Assembly: GCA_902599445.1 (NCBI GenBank)
Contig: CACKFK010000015.1
Span: 1-40,092, forward strand
DNA from: an uncultured Alphaproteobacteria bacterium
GTDB taxonomy: Bacteria; Pseudomonadota; Alphaproteobacteria; Rhodobacterales; Rhodobacteraceae
Direction: 5' to 3'
Length of the DNA: 40,092 nucleotides
Shown here: positions 1 to 7,900 of the stretch, piece by piece
Layout of the letters: each line of letters begins with the position of its first letter
Position numbering within the stretch: the first letter of the stretch is position 1
Position numbers and translations under genes: made by a program
Notes under the pieces: model-generated
What the model was told of the DNA's origin: nothing
The model's database searches: none
What the model saw: the letters and a program-made list of their open reading frames with translations, nothing else

Positions 1-1645
1 TCCCTGTTTGTTCTGCACCATTACTCCCATTTATGCTAGTAGCCTTGACTGTGAAAGTCTTAGTTGCCACAGGGTCTTCTGAGGTACTTTCGTATTTAAC
101 TCTCCGTGCTATCTCCTGGAGCATAGCATCAGAAATAGTTGGAGGTATTATATTTTCCGTTACTGTAACGTTATCTACAAAAAGTTGAGCACCAGCCCAA
201 TAACCTCCAGAAAAATCATAAGTTCCAGCAACAAAAACAAATTTATAAGAACCTTCAGATGAAACTGTAACAGTTTCAGTAGCCCAAGAAGTACTTGCAG
301 TTGCCGAAGTACCTGTTTCATCTAGTATTTTTACAAAAGAATTATCAGCTACATTAACGATATACCCATAAACATCATAAGCATCACTTCCTCCAGCGGC
401 TTTCCAATCAAAACTAACTTTATCTCCAGATCGTAAAAATACAGTATTGTCACTGTAAAGAGCAGGACCTCTAATTATATCATACCCGGATTTACGAACT
501 GAACCATCAGATCTTAAACCAGTATTATCTATGACCACACTGGAGCTTTTTAATTTTACTGAATATTCTCCACCACCATCATCATTTACTGTTCCAGAAT
601 AAGTACCTTGTTTAGGAGGTATTTGATCACTAACAGCACTTTGAGGGTCGTTATTAGCCCTTGTCCCCGTAGGGGTTGGGAAAGTAGTATCCGTGGGGGT
701 GTTTAAACCAGCTATTTTTGTTGTGCCAAATATTATAGGTCCACTATTATATATTTGCCAATTGCCAAAAGTATTAGTTGAGGGATCATTAGTTTCAAAA
801 TTTCCATTTTGAAACTTATTTGAAATATTTACCCTTAACGCATTACCGGCTAATCCATCCTTCGCTGAGTCTACATTTCCTAGAATTGCTGCGCCTGTTC
901 CATTTCCGACATAAAGCACAGAATCGACAATAGATACCTGTCCATTAACTGTTGAAGCAGAACCATCATCAGTAAATCTGAGGAAATCCGTCGCCGCCGC
1001 CGCCGCTAAGCTAAATTCAATCCAACCGCCTTCATATTTATCTCCGGAAGAAATCCCCCCACTAACAGTGATGTTAGTATCTAAAGCAGCTAGTGCAGCA
1101 TTTTCTGTATAACCGATAGGATCGTCTAGATTTGATATGGATGGCGTTCCCAACGTTCCAGAAAAGTTCGCAGGAACTAAAGAGGCACTGTTAATAGTTT
1201 TCCCACTGACAATCTCCAGGTCCCAATCGGCATTGAAAGTACCAGGACCCGTAACATCATCTGATGCTGCTACGCTTGATTTAGAATTACTAGAAATGAG
1301 TTTGAGAAATTCCTGACCAATAATACCTTGACCAACATTACAACCATACAGATGAATGTCACCTCCTGGCCCTAAGGAATTACCAATTGATTTCAAATAA
1401 TTCTGGGAATCACTAATGTTGTTGGAAGTAATTGTGCCGCTAGAAAACTGTAATGCCCCAGGTTCACCATGACTGAAAATATGTATCGAACCAAGATTAC
1501 TTTGTGACTCAATTGTATTAGCAATTTGTTCAAAAGCATTATAATTAGTGTCTAGTATATATACCAAATGGTTTTGGGACAGCTCATCTAATAATCCCAG
1601 GTAATCAGGTATATTTCTATCAATATATACTATAGCCATACGCAT
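1..1645 (-). CDS. DUF4347-domain large surface/secreted protein, 3' end cut by window
   Basis: The reading frame is open from ATG at 1645 (a second in-frame ATG is at 1639) to the window edge, so only about 548 N-terminal residues are visible. Residues 4 to about 150 match the DUF4347 pattern: a hydrophobic beta strand, FSHGEPGAL with His59-Gly60, LYGCNVGQG with Cys102, and a closing NADWDLEIVSG. After this comes a Ser/Thr/Asn/Gly-rich, beta-strand-like region with a YTENAALAALDTNITVSG segment typical of cadherin-like repeat proteins, and a GNWQIYNSG to FVDNVTVTE stretch resembling a carbohydrate-binding beta sandwich. No classical signal peptide is seen, as is usual for DUF4347 giants that are often exported by type I secretion (family knowledge). 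The function is unknown; adhesin or surface protein is an inference. No strong ribosome binding site precedes either ATG. Confidence 0.8.
   Translation of the reverse strand, partial: MRMAIVYIDRNIPDYLGLLDELSQNHLVYILDTNYNAFEQIANTIESQSNLGSIHIFSHGEPGALQFSSGTITSNNISDSQNYLKSIGNSLGPGGDIHLYGCNVGQGIIGQEFLKLISSNSKSSVAASDDVTGPGTFNADWDLEIVSGKTINSASLVPANFSGTLGTPSISNLDDPIGYTENAALAALDTNITVSGGISSGDKYEGGWIEFSLAAAAATDFLRFTDDGSASTVNGQVSIVDSVLYVGNGTGAAILGNVDSAKDGLAGNALRVNISNKFQNGNFETNDPSTNTFGNWQIYNSGPIIFGTTKIAGLNTPTDTTFPTPTGTRANNDPQSAVSDQIPPKQGTYSGTVNDDGGGEYSVKLKSSSVVIDNTGLRSDGSVRKSGYDIIRGPALYSDNTVFLRSGDKVSFDWKAAGGSDAYDVYGYIVNVADNSFVKILDETGTSATASTSWATETVTVSSEGSYKFVFVAGTYDFSGGYWAGAQLFVDNVTVTENIIPPTISDAMLQEIARRVKYESTSEDPVATKTFTVKATSINGSNGAEQTG
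992..1006 (-). repeat. Trinucleotide run: five consecutive GCG codons
   Basis: Five identical GCG (Ala) codons lie in the DUF4347 gene and encode an Ala5 tract. Repeated GC-only codons stand out in this AT-rich sequence. Slippage here would change length without shifting the frame. Confidence 0.85.
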
Positions 1646-1761
1646 ATATTGCACAAAATCTAAAAATTCTCAAATTGTCATGAAAATAGGGTAAAACTAA
1701 TGAATTTATAAAGTTTATTTTCTGCACAACTAAACTGATGGCATACTCAATCTATTTCTGA

Positions 1762-2526
1762 TTATTGAATTTGCGTTGCACCCTGAAAACCATCCCAAAT
1801 AAGTTTTAAGGAAATTAATAATAATGCCCAAGAAACAATATTGAAAAACAGCTTTTCTGGTATTACCCTAACCAATTTATACCCAATATAAACAGCTATA
1901 GATGCTGGAAACACTAGATATAAAGCTATTGTTAATGTGTCTAAGTTCATTTGACCTAAGAAATAGTACGGGGGTATTTTGATTGCATTGACATAACTAA
2001 AAGCTATTACAGAAGTCCCTACATAAACTGACTTAGACAGACCAATGGGGAGAATAAAAATTTGCCATGGGGGACCGCCGTTATGACTAATGAAACTAGT
2101 AAATCCAGAAATTGTGCACCAAAAAATTCCTTTTTTCTTGTTTAAAGTTTTGGTCTTCTTGGCACTTAACATGTCTAATAAAATTTGACGTACGGCATAT
2201 GCGGCGCCCATTAAGCCTATTAGAACTGTGACCACCCATTCTATTACCATATGGGCAGTAGCCCAGCCAATAATCACTCCTATAGTCAGACCAATAATTC
2301 CAATTTTTAATACAGTGGATTCATAATCTTTTCGATAAAATATTAAGGCAAAGATATCAGAAGCAATATAAACTGGGAGTAAAAGTCCTGCTGCCGCAAT
2401 TGGAGACATAAAAAGTGCCAAGCCGGGCACTGCAAGGGACGCTACCACAGGTAACCCCCCCTTTCCTAACCCTACGGAAACGGCGGCAAGAATAGCAACA
2501 AGCCAAAATATTATGTCATACTGCAT
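1762..2526 (-). CDS. TauE/SafE (TSUP) family membrane permease
   Basis: This 254-residue, very hydrophobic protein has about eight predicted membrane segments. Its N-terminal half carries the family features VGLGKGGLPV (about residues 18-27) and a Pro-rich LAVPGLALFMSP turn. The second half repeats the hairpin with GFTSFISHNGGPPWQIFILP (about 141-160), the hallmark second TSUP motif. Family members export or import small organosulfur and sulfonate ions such as sulfite, sulfoacetate or taurine products; the substrate cannot be read from sequence. The ATG start is preceded by AAGG at good spacing. It is about 100 bp downstream of the methyltransferase gene on the same strand and may be cotranscribed with it. 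Confidence 0.85.
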   Translation of the reverse strand: MQYDIIFWLVAILAAVSVGLGKGGLPVVASLAVPGLALFMSPIAAAGLLLPVYIASDIFALIFYRKDYESTVLKIGIIGLTIGVIIGWATAHMVIEWVVTVLIGLMGAAYAVRQILLDMLSAKKTKTLNKKKGIFWCTISGFTSFISHNGGPPWQIFILPIGLSKSVYVGTSVIAFSYVNAIKIPPYYFLGQMNLDTLTIALYLVFPASIAVYIGYKLVRVIPEKLFFNIVSWALLLISLKLIWDGFQGATQIQ

Positions 2527-2627
2527 TATTACCTTAACACAAATAAATCTACTAAAGGCTATTGAACGCTGGACCCAAGAGATGAAAGCAGGAACGGATA
2601 CTTTTAAACCGTAATTAATCGAACTAT

Positions 2628-3530
2628 TTAAACTATCTTATGCCCCAAGTTAGTGAGCTCCTCTGCTATCACTTTTATATGCTCAGGCCCTACCTCACAG
2701 CATCCACCAACAATAGTGGCACCCAAATTAATCCACTGAAGTACAAACTTTAGATACTCCTTAGGTGATAAATCTTTTCGCCTTTCAAGAGCATCGACGG
2801 TTGGAGATTCTTTAAGGAAGTCCTCATTAATCTTTGTAAAGCCATTAGCATAAGCTCCAAATCTGAAATCAAATTTTGCAATAACCTTTACGGCGTCGGT
2901 TACAGCCTCTGGTCTAGAGCAATTGATTAAAACGGCATCTGGTTTATGCTCCCTAAGAATAGACTCTGTTTTAGACAAGCTTTCTCCGGATCTTAGTTTT
3001 GAACCATCAAAATCATCAACGGAAAATGCAATCCAAACTGGTTTTTCACATTTAATTGCAGCTCTTAAGGCACCATCCGCCTGATCAATAGAGGACATGG
3101 TTTCAATCAATAAAAGATCAGCTTTTGCAGACAAAACCTTTACAATTTCTTTATACAGGCCCTCAGCTTCTGCAGCTGGCGGACAATTATCAGGCCGATA
3201 AGACGCCCTTAATGGCCCTATAGATGCTGCAACTATTCCATAGCCACAATAATTGCGAGAACTTATGGCAGCATCAATCGCAACATCCCATAATTTAAAG
3301 CGATCGTTTTCCAAACCAGCTGTTTTTAAACGATCATAAAGAACTGAGTAGGTATTAGTAGTAGCAACAGTTGAACCAGCTGAAAAATAATCTCCATGTA
3401 CTTCAGCAACCAGGTCAGGCTTGTCCATCATCACAGATGTAGACCAAAGAGGAGTCGGCCGATCTCCAGATCTCTTAACTAACTCCTGCCCAATCGATCC
3501 ATCAAGTAAGGTTATCTCTTGTCGTTTCAA
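2628..3530 (-). CDS. Homocysteine S-methyltransferase family protein
   Basis: This 300-residue TIM-barrel methyltransferase has the standard family features. The N-terminus reads LLDGSIGQEL. The zinc ligands are Cys204 (LINCSRPEA) and the Cys277-Cys278 pair in VGGCCEVGPEHI near the end. Family members transfer a methyl group from S-methylmethionine, betaine or another donor to homocysteine, giving methionine. I cannot tell the donor from sequence. The start is TTG at 3530, chosen because GGAGGG lies seven bases upstream; the nearby ATG is out of frame. It lies downstream of a demethylase-type flavoenzyme, so a methylated amine or betaine as donor source is a plausible inference. A second, more BHMT-like paralogue lies at 32382-33377. 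Confidence 0.85.
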   Translation of the reverse strand: MKRQEITLLDGSIGQELVKRSGDRPTPLWSTSVMMDKPDLVAEVHGDYFSAGSTVATTNTYSVLYDRLKTAGLENDRFKLWDVAIDAAISSRNYCGYGIVAASIGPLRASYRPDNCPPAAEAEGLYKEIVKVLSAKADLLLIETMSSIDQADGALRAAIKCEKPVWIAFSVDDFDGSKLRSGESLSKTESILREHKPDAVLINCSRPEAVTDAVKVIAKFDFRFGAYANGFTKINEDFLKESPTVDALERRKDLSPKEYLKFVLQWINLGATIVGGCCEVGPEHIKVIAEELTNLGHKIV

Positions 3531-3537
3531 TATTCAT

Positions 3538-3543
3538 CCCTCC
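3538..3543 (-). promoter_or_regulatory. Shine-Dalgarno GGAGGG fixing a TTG start
   Basis: GGAGGG lies seven bases before TTG at 3530. It supports that TTG as the start of the methyltransferase over the out-of-frame ATG that overlaps the spacer. Confidence 0.7.
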
Positions 3544-3693
3544 ACAAGCTAAAAAAACTAGCCCCACCAATGCAGAAAATGCAATGCTCTTGAAAATAAT
3601 AAAACCAAGAATTTAGAATTTGGTCCGTTACTACAAAAGAATTATTTCATGCTAAAGTCAAATATTAAAACATTTTTCTACCGTTGTTAGCTG

Positions 3694-3707
3694 TTTGGCT
3701 TGCCAAA
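3694..3707. promoter_or_regulatory. Dyad TTTGGC-TT-GCCAAA, candidate operator
   Basis: Two perfect 6-bp inverted arms are separated by two bases. The site lies in the 227-bp gap between the flavoenzyme gene and the methyltransferase gene, about 165 bp upstream of the latter. The two-base centre is too tight for an RNA hairpin loop, so a protein-binding site is more likely than a terminator. No regulator is known for it. Confidence 0.35.
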
Positions 3708-3757
3708 TATCTGGTGTTTTCGGATTGTCATAGCAAAAATACAAAGATGACAAGTTA

Positions 3758-5797
3758 TCATAAGTCTTTACAAATTCTTAAAGAATCTAGAATTGCACAG
3801 TGTACATCTCGGCTATTGACCGCATCACCAACTCGATAAATATGAAACCCATCACCTGCAAAATTTGGTTGAGCTTTTCCATTTACCATAGCATCCAGAT
3901 CGATAATTCCTTTATTGAGGGATAGTTTATTCAATTTATAAAAAAGACTATCGTTGGGTAGTGTGCCTGCTTCTAAAACAAAATGATCAACTATCATTGA
4001 GTCTATTTCTCCAGTGTGGATGTTTCTCAAGATAACATTTAACCTGTTTTTATCTTTCACAACTTCAATGACATCATGATCGACCTGCAGGTTGACTCCT
4101 TTTTTATAGAACCTTTTCATAAATGGAGAGATTTCCATTCTCATTGCTTCCATGCCTATTGACGCATCTGAAGTATTAAGAATAACCTCTGAACCATAAT
4201 CAGACAGGTAATCAGCTGCCGTTAAAGAAATATTTTTCCCGGTTTGATCATGAATAAATGTTAAACCCTCGAGCTTTTTCCCACCCAAAATGTCCCATGT
4301 TGAGAAAATCTCTGCATTTCCTTTAACTGAATTGATATTTGGTAGACCACCGGTAGCAAGAATTATGCAATCCGCATTTTTTTCTATTAGTTCATTAGCT
4401 TCTATTAATTTGTTCATGTAAAAATTGACGCCTAAGGTCGCGCATTCATTAACTAACCAATCAATTATCCCAAACAAATCTTTTCGCCAGTTTACTTTTC
4501 GGACATATTTCAACTGCCCACCGAATTCACTAGCCGCCTCATAAAGATCAACGTGATGCCCTCGCTCTGCTGAAACTCTAGCTGCCTCTAAACCAGCAGG
4601 CCCCCCTCCAACAACGAGGATTTTTTTCTCATGGCGACTTCTATTAATCTTATGTGGTAATTTTTTTTCACGGGCAGTAGCAGGACTTTGTATGCAATAC
4701 CCATAGTTTGAACAATACGTAGCACCAACGCAGGTTCTTATTCTGTTTTCTTCCTGGTTAATGATCTTTTCTATGATATAGGGGTCTGAAATATGACCTC
4801 TTGTCATTCCCACCATATCTACCAAACCCTCTTTTATTGCATATCTAGCTGTGGCCAGATCGTTAATTCGCGTGGCGTGTAAAATAGGTAAGTTTATTTC
4901 TCTTTTAAATCTTCCTGCCTGCGCTAAAAATGGAGATAAAGGCGCAGCTAGACCCGGCATATAGGAGGAAAGCCGTGGAAGGGTATCAATCCGTCCCGAG
5001 ACCAAATTTAAAAAGTCCAAGACTCCATCAGCCTTAAGTTTCAAACCTATTTCCATATTATCTTCTTCGGACAAACCATCTTTATCATAATCTTGCTCAG
5101 TCATAGTCATGCGTATACCAAGGGCAAAGTCCTCTCCCACCTCTGATCGCATCGCATCAAAAACCATGCGTCCAAATCGCATGCGATTATCTAGTGATCC
5201 CCCAAATTCGTCCGTTCTCTGGTTCGTTGCAGGGGACCAAAATTGATCTATCAAATGACCAGATGCTATGACCTCTAACCCATCTAAACCACCTTCTTTA
5301 CAAAATGAGGCAGCTTCTGCAAAAGCTCTAACTATTCTTGTTATATCTTCCATATCCATAGTTCTTGGAAACCCCCTATGTAGAGGCTCCCTAATAGCTG
5401 AAGGAGCAACAATCGGTGTCCACTCACCTACATTCGAGTTTGTCCTCCGTCCAAGATGAGTGATTTGGGTCATAATTGTTGCATTATGTTGCCGATAGAC
5501 TTTAGAGATTTCATTGAAGAAAGGTATAATTGTTTTATCGATAATAAGTTGATCAAAAACGGGAGAAGTGTCGACTGCGATAGTCCCAGATCCTCCAATA
5601 AAAGAAAGTCCTATGCCACCTTTGGCTTTTTCAGCTTGATACAGAAAAGTAGTATCCGTAGGTTTCCCATTTTCTGCATGACTCAGTGCATGTCCACTAC
5701 TGAATACTCTATTTTTAGCCTTGAGACACCCCCAATCAATGGGCTGCAATAGCGGATCTTTTTTTTGAGTCCTGGCCAACTTGCTAACAATACTCAT
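3758..5797 (-). CDS. FMN/FAD/Fe-S NADH:flavin oxidoreductase of the N-methyl demethylase / dienoyl-CoA reductase family
   Basis: The 679 residues form an N-terminal Old-Yellow-Enzyme-like TIM barrel (about 15-350, with GHLIDQFWSPATNQRTDEFG at 180-199 as the family signature), a short cysteine segment, and a C-terminal dinucleotide-binding region starting at ILVVGGGPAGLEAA (about 393-406) and ending in RVGDAVNSRDVHCAILDSLR. This architecture is shared by trimethylamine dehydrogenase, 2,4-dienoyl-CoA reductase and stachydrine/N-methylproline demethylases. The GDAVxSRxxHxAIxDxLR ending resembles the demethylase branch. The Fe-S segment is unusual: Cys356, Cys362 and Cys368 are present, position 359 is Ala, and only five residues separate the last two cysteines. 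The gene probably heads the minus-strand group followed by the methyltransferase, which suggests a demethylation role for a methylated amine (inference). No clear ribosome binding site is seen. Confidence 0.8.
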   Translation of the reverse strand: MSIVSKLARTQKKDPLLQPIDWGCLKAKNRVFSSGHALSHAENGKPTDTTFLYQAEKAKGGIGLSFIGGSGTIAVDTSPVFDQLIIDKTIIPFFNEISKVYRQHNATIMTQITHLGRRTNSNVGEWTPIVAPSAIREPLHRGFPRTMDMEDITRIVRAFAEAASFCKEGGLDGLEVIASGHLIDQFWSPATNQRTDEFGGSLDNRMRFGRMVFDAMRSEVGEDFALGIRMTMTEQDYDKDGLSEEDNMEIGLKLKADGVLDFLNLVSGRIDTLPRLSSYMPGLAAPLSPFLAQAGRFKREINLPILHATRINDLATARYAIKEGLVDMVGMTRGHISDPYIIEKIINQEENRIRTCVGATYCSNYGYCIQSPATAREKKLPHKINRSRHEKKILVVGGGPAGLEAARVSAERGHHVDLYEAASEFGGQLKYVRKVNWRKDLFGIIDWLVNECATLGVNFYMNKLIEANELIEKNADCIILATGGLPNINSVKGNAEIFSTWDILGGKKLEGLTFIHDQTGKNISLTAADYLSDYGSEVILNTSDASIGMEAMRMEISPFMKRFYKKGVNLQVDHDVIEVVKDKNRLNVILRNIHTGEIDSMIVDHFVLEAGTLPNDSLFYKLNKLSLNKGIIDLDAMVNGKAQPNFAGDGFHIYRVGDAVNSRDVHCAILDSLRICKDL

Positions 5798-5818
5798 AAC
5801 AAAACAATAGCATCCACT

Positions 5819-5836
5819 GCTCTTAAGTCAAAGAGC
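5819..5836. promoter_or_regulatory. Inverted repeat GCTCTT-6-AAGAGC upstream of the flavoenzyme gene
   Basis: Perfect 6-bp arms with a 6-base spacer lie 21 bp upstream of the ATG at 5797, in the 155-bp divergent region shared with the protease operon. It could be an operator or a small hairpin in the leader. Nothing else distinct was seen in this gap. Confidence 0.3.
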
Positions 5837-5952
5837 TAGCAAGGTTATCCAACAAATTCTTGATGACTATTTAAAATTTAGTAAAAATAAATTAATTTCA
5901 ATGCTATAAATAATGCAAAAGAATATTTATGGTTTAATTATTACCGATTGCC

Positions 5953-6627
5953 ATGTCTAAAAAGTTATTGTGCGCTATATTTCTTATTATTTCTTGTGCT
6001 TCGCATTTGCATGCTGACGCTACGATAGCATGGAATAAAGCAGCACCATCCGTAGTCTCCATTGCTCCAACTTGGCCCGGCTATGATAACCCAGGGTTTG
6101 GCGCGCCGCCAGGCACGGCACCAGAAGGTACTGGAATAGTCATTTCGAAAGAAGGTCATATTCTTACGGCATCACACGTTATATCAAAAGCTACCAAAAT
6201 CCTTATTAGGGATGTTGTGGGCAATGAATCCAAAGCTCAAGTCATTTTTGATGATCCCAAAACTGACCTAGCTATCATAAAATCAAAAATGGGAATAGAA
6301 CCAATAATCTTTGCTGTAAATGCCCCTAAGATAGCTAGCAAAGCTTGTTTAATTAGCAATGCCTTTGGTTTAAATTTAAGCATCACCTGCGGAGTCATTT
6401 CAGGACTTGGACGGAAAAATATTGGTTTTAATCAGATTGAAGATTTTATTCAGACAGATGCAGCTTCAAATCCTGGCTCATCAGGCGGAGCCTTAATAAA
6501 TTTAAATGGTGAATTGATTGGAATGTTGAGTGGGATATTTACTAAAAATACCGACACAAATGCAGGTGTTAATTTTGCCGTATCAGTGAGACTCATTAAA
6601 AAGACTATACCGAGCTTCAACAATTAG
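5953..6627 (+). CDS. Exported trypsin-fold serine protease, HtrA-like without PDZ
   Basis: The 224-residue protein begins with a signal peptide (lysines 3-4, hydrophobic to Cys15, Ala-rich end near residue 22). It then forms a compact chymotrypsin-fold domain with an intact triad: His75 in TASHVIS, Asp105 in DPKTDLAII, and Ser177 in NPGSSGGAL. The GSSGG nucleophile motif and QTDAASNPGSSGG context resemble HtrA/DegP proteases. The chain ends right after the protease domain, so there is no PDZ domain and no obvious substrate-gating module. It should act in the periplasm or outside the cell. One base separates its stop from the next ATG, so it is cotranscribed with the subtilisin-like gene. The 155 bp upstream must hold its promoter. 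Confidence 0.85.
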   Translation: MSKKLLCAIFLIISCASHLHADATIAWNKAAPSVVSIAPTWPGYDNPGFGAPPGTAPEGTGIVISKEGHILTASHVISKATKILIRDVVGNESKAQVIFDDPKTDLAIIKSKMGIEPIIFAVNAPKIASKACLISNAFGLNLSITCGVISGLGRKNIGFNQIEDFIQTDAASNPGSSGGALINLNGELIGMLSGIFTKNTDTNAGVNFAVSVRLIKKTIPSFNN

Positions 6628-6628
6628 A

Positions 6629-7900
6629 ATGCTTTTACTTACATTATCTATAACCATTCTTCTTACTTTTACTAGCGGACAAACCGTGGGATCAGAAATT
6701 GATCAAGAGGAGTTAGTTTTAATTAAAGATTATAAAGCTTTTTTTTTAAACACATGCGAAAGGCTTGAGAAAAATGTCGCCCTCCCCAGTTATTTGAAAG
6801 GTTGGCAGGAAAAATTTCAAAACAAGAAAAAACTCCATTTCATTAGCTTAAACAGAAATCAAGAAGTTGAAGTAAATATAGTTACTCGTCCTCCGTCCAA
6901 AGTAACACTCCGCTATACATTCTATAGAAAAACCAAACCAGAACTTTTTCTATCAACTTCTAAGAACTGTAATGTTGGTATTGCCCGACTAATCAGAAGA
7001 GACAAAAATGGAATTACTTATTCCATTTCTACTCTTTCAAAAGACTTGGAACTAGAAAAATTAATTGAGACCGTAAATCCTGCTGTTCCTGCAATAGAAC
7101 CTAAAAGTGGCGTTAGAGTTGCGTTAATCGACACTGGAATTAATTATTTATTACCAGAAATAACAAGAAATCTGGCAAGAAGTAGTCCCACACAACTTTT
7201 GGGCTATGATTTTGAAGATGGAGACGAACTACCTTTTGATATTGATTTTGTAGGATCCCCATTTTTTCCCAGGCATCATGGCACCAGTGTAGCAAGTTTA
7301 TTAATTAAGGAAGCACCATTGGTTCAAATTGTTCCGTATCGGTTTCCACGAAAAGATCCATGCCTATTCAAAGAAATAATAGCTGATATTGCAAGGCTAA
7401 ATATTAAAGTGGCTCTGATGCCAATGGGTTCTAATGACTCTAAAACCTGGGAATGCTTTTATAACGCTGCCAAAAAATACAGCGGCACCTTATATATCGT
7501 GTCAGCTGGTAATGAAAATTTAAACATTGATACGGAAAAGACCTTTCCGGCAAGCTTGCCTCTAAAAAACATGTTGGTAATTTCTTCATCAACTATTTTT
7601 GGCAATCTTGCTAAAGGATCAAATTTTGGTAAGAAAAATGTTGACCTAATAGTTAATGCTGAACAGGTAAGGGTAATCGATCATCGAGGCGTTAAATCTA
7701 TTGCTTCAGGTTCTAGCTTTGCAGTCCCTAGAATAGGCGCAATGGTAGCTAGGTTTCTCCAATATAACCCAGAGGCTTCCGTTGAGGAAATAATTAGGAT
7801 TCTAAAAAGGCGAGCACTCCCCCACGAAGGGAATCTCATCAAATTTGGGTGGATTCCAGATCCATTAGACAATTATCTTTTTCACATTGATTCAAAATAA
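6629..7900 (+). CDS. Exported subtilisin-like (S8) serine protease
   Basis: The 423-residue protein has an N-terminal hydrophobic signal segment (about residues 1-21), a 140-residue N-terminal region of unknown fold that may act as a propeptide, and an S8 catalytic domain. The triad is Asp168 in ALIDTGIN, His217 in RHHGTSVAS and Ser363 in ASGSSFAVP; the oxyanion residue is Asn295 in VSAGNEN. All catalytic positions are intact, so it should be active. A run of Cys residues (43, 114, 245, 276) could form disulfides, fitting export. It directly follows the trypsin-fold gene, and its last 19 bases overlap the end of the opposite-strand protease gene. Substrate is unknown; processing of a surface protein or of the neighbouring proteases is conceivable. 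Confidence 0.85.
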   Translation: MLLLTLSITILLTFTSGQTVGSEIDQEELVLIKDYKAFFLNTCERLEKNVALPSYLKGWQEKFQNKKKLHFISLNRNQEVEVNIVTRPPSKVTLRYTFYRKTKPELFLSTSKNCNVGIARLIRRDKNGITYSISTLSKDLELEKLIETVNPAVPAIEPKSGVRVALIDTGINYLLPEITRNLARSSPTQLLGYDFEDGDELPFDIDFVGSPFFPRHHGTSVASLLIKEAPLVQIVPYRFPRKDPCLFKEIIADIARLNIKVALMPMGSNDSKTWECFYNAAKKYSGTLYIVSAGNENLNIDTEKTFPASLPLKNMLVISSSTIFGNLAKGSNFGKKNVDLIVNAEQVRVIDHRGVKSIASGSSFAVPRIGAMVARFLQYNPEASVEEIIRILKRRALPHEGNLIKFGWIPDPLDNYLFHIDSK

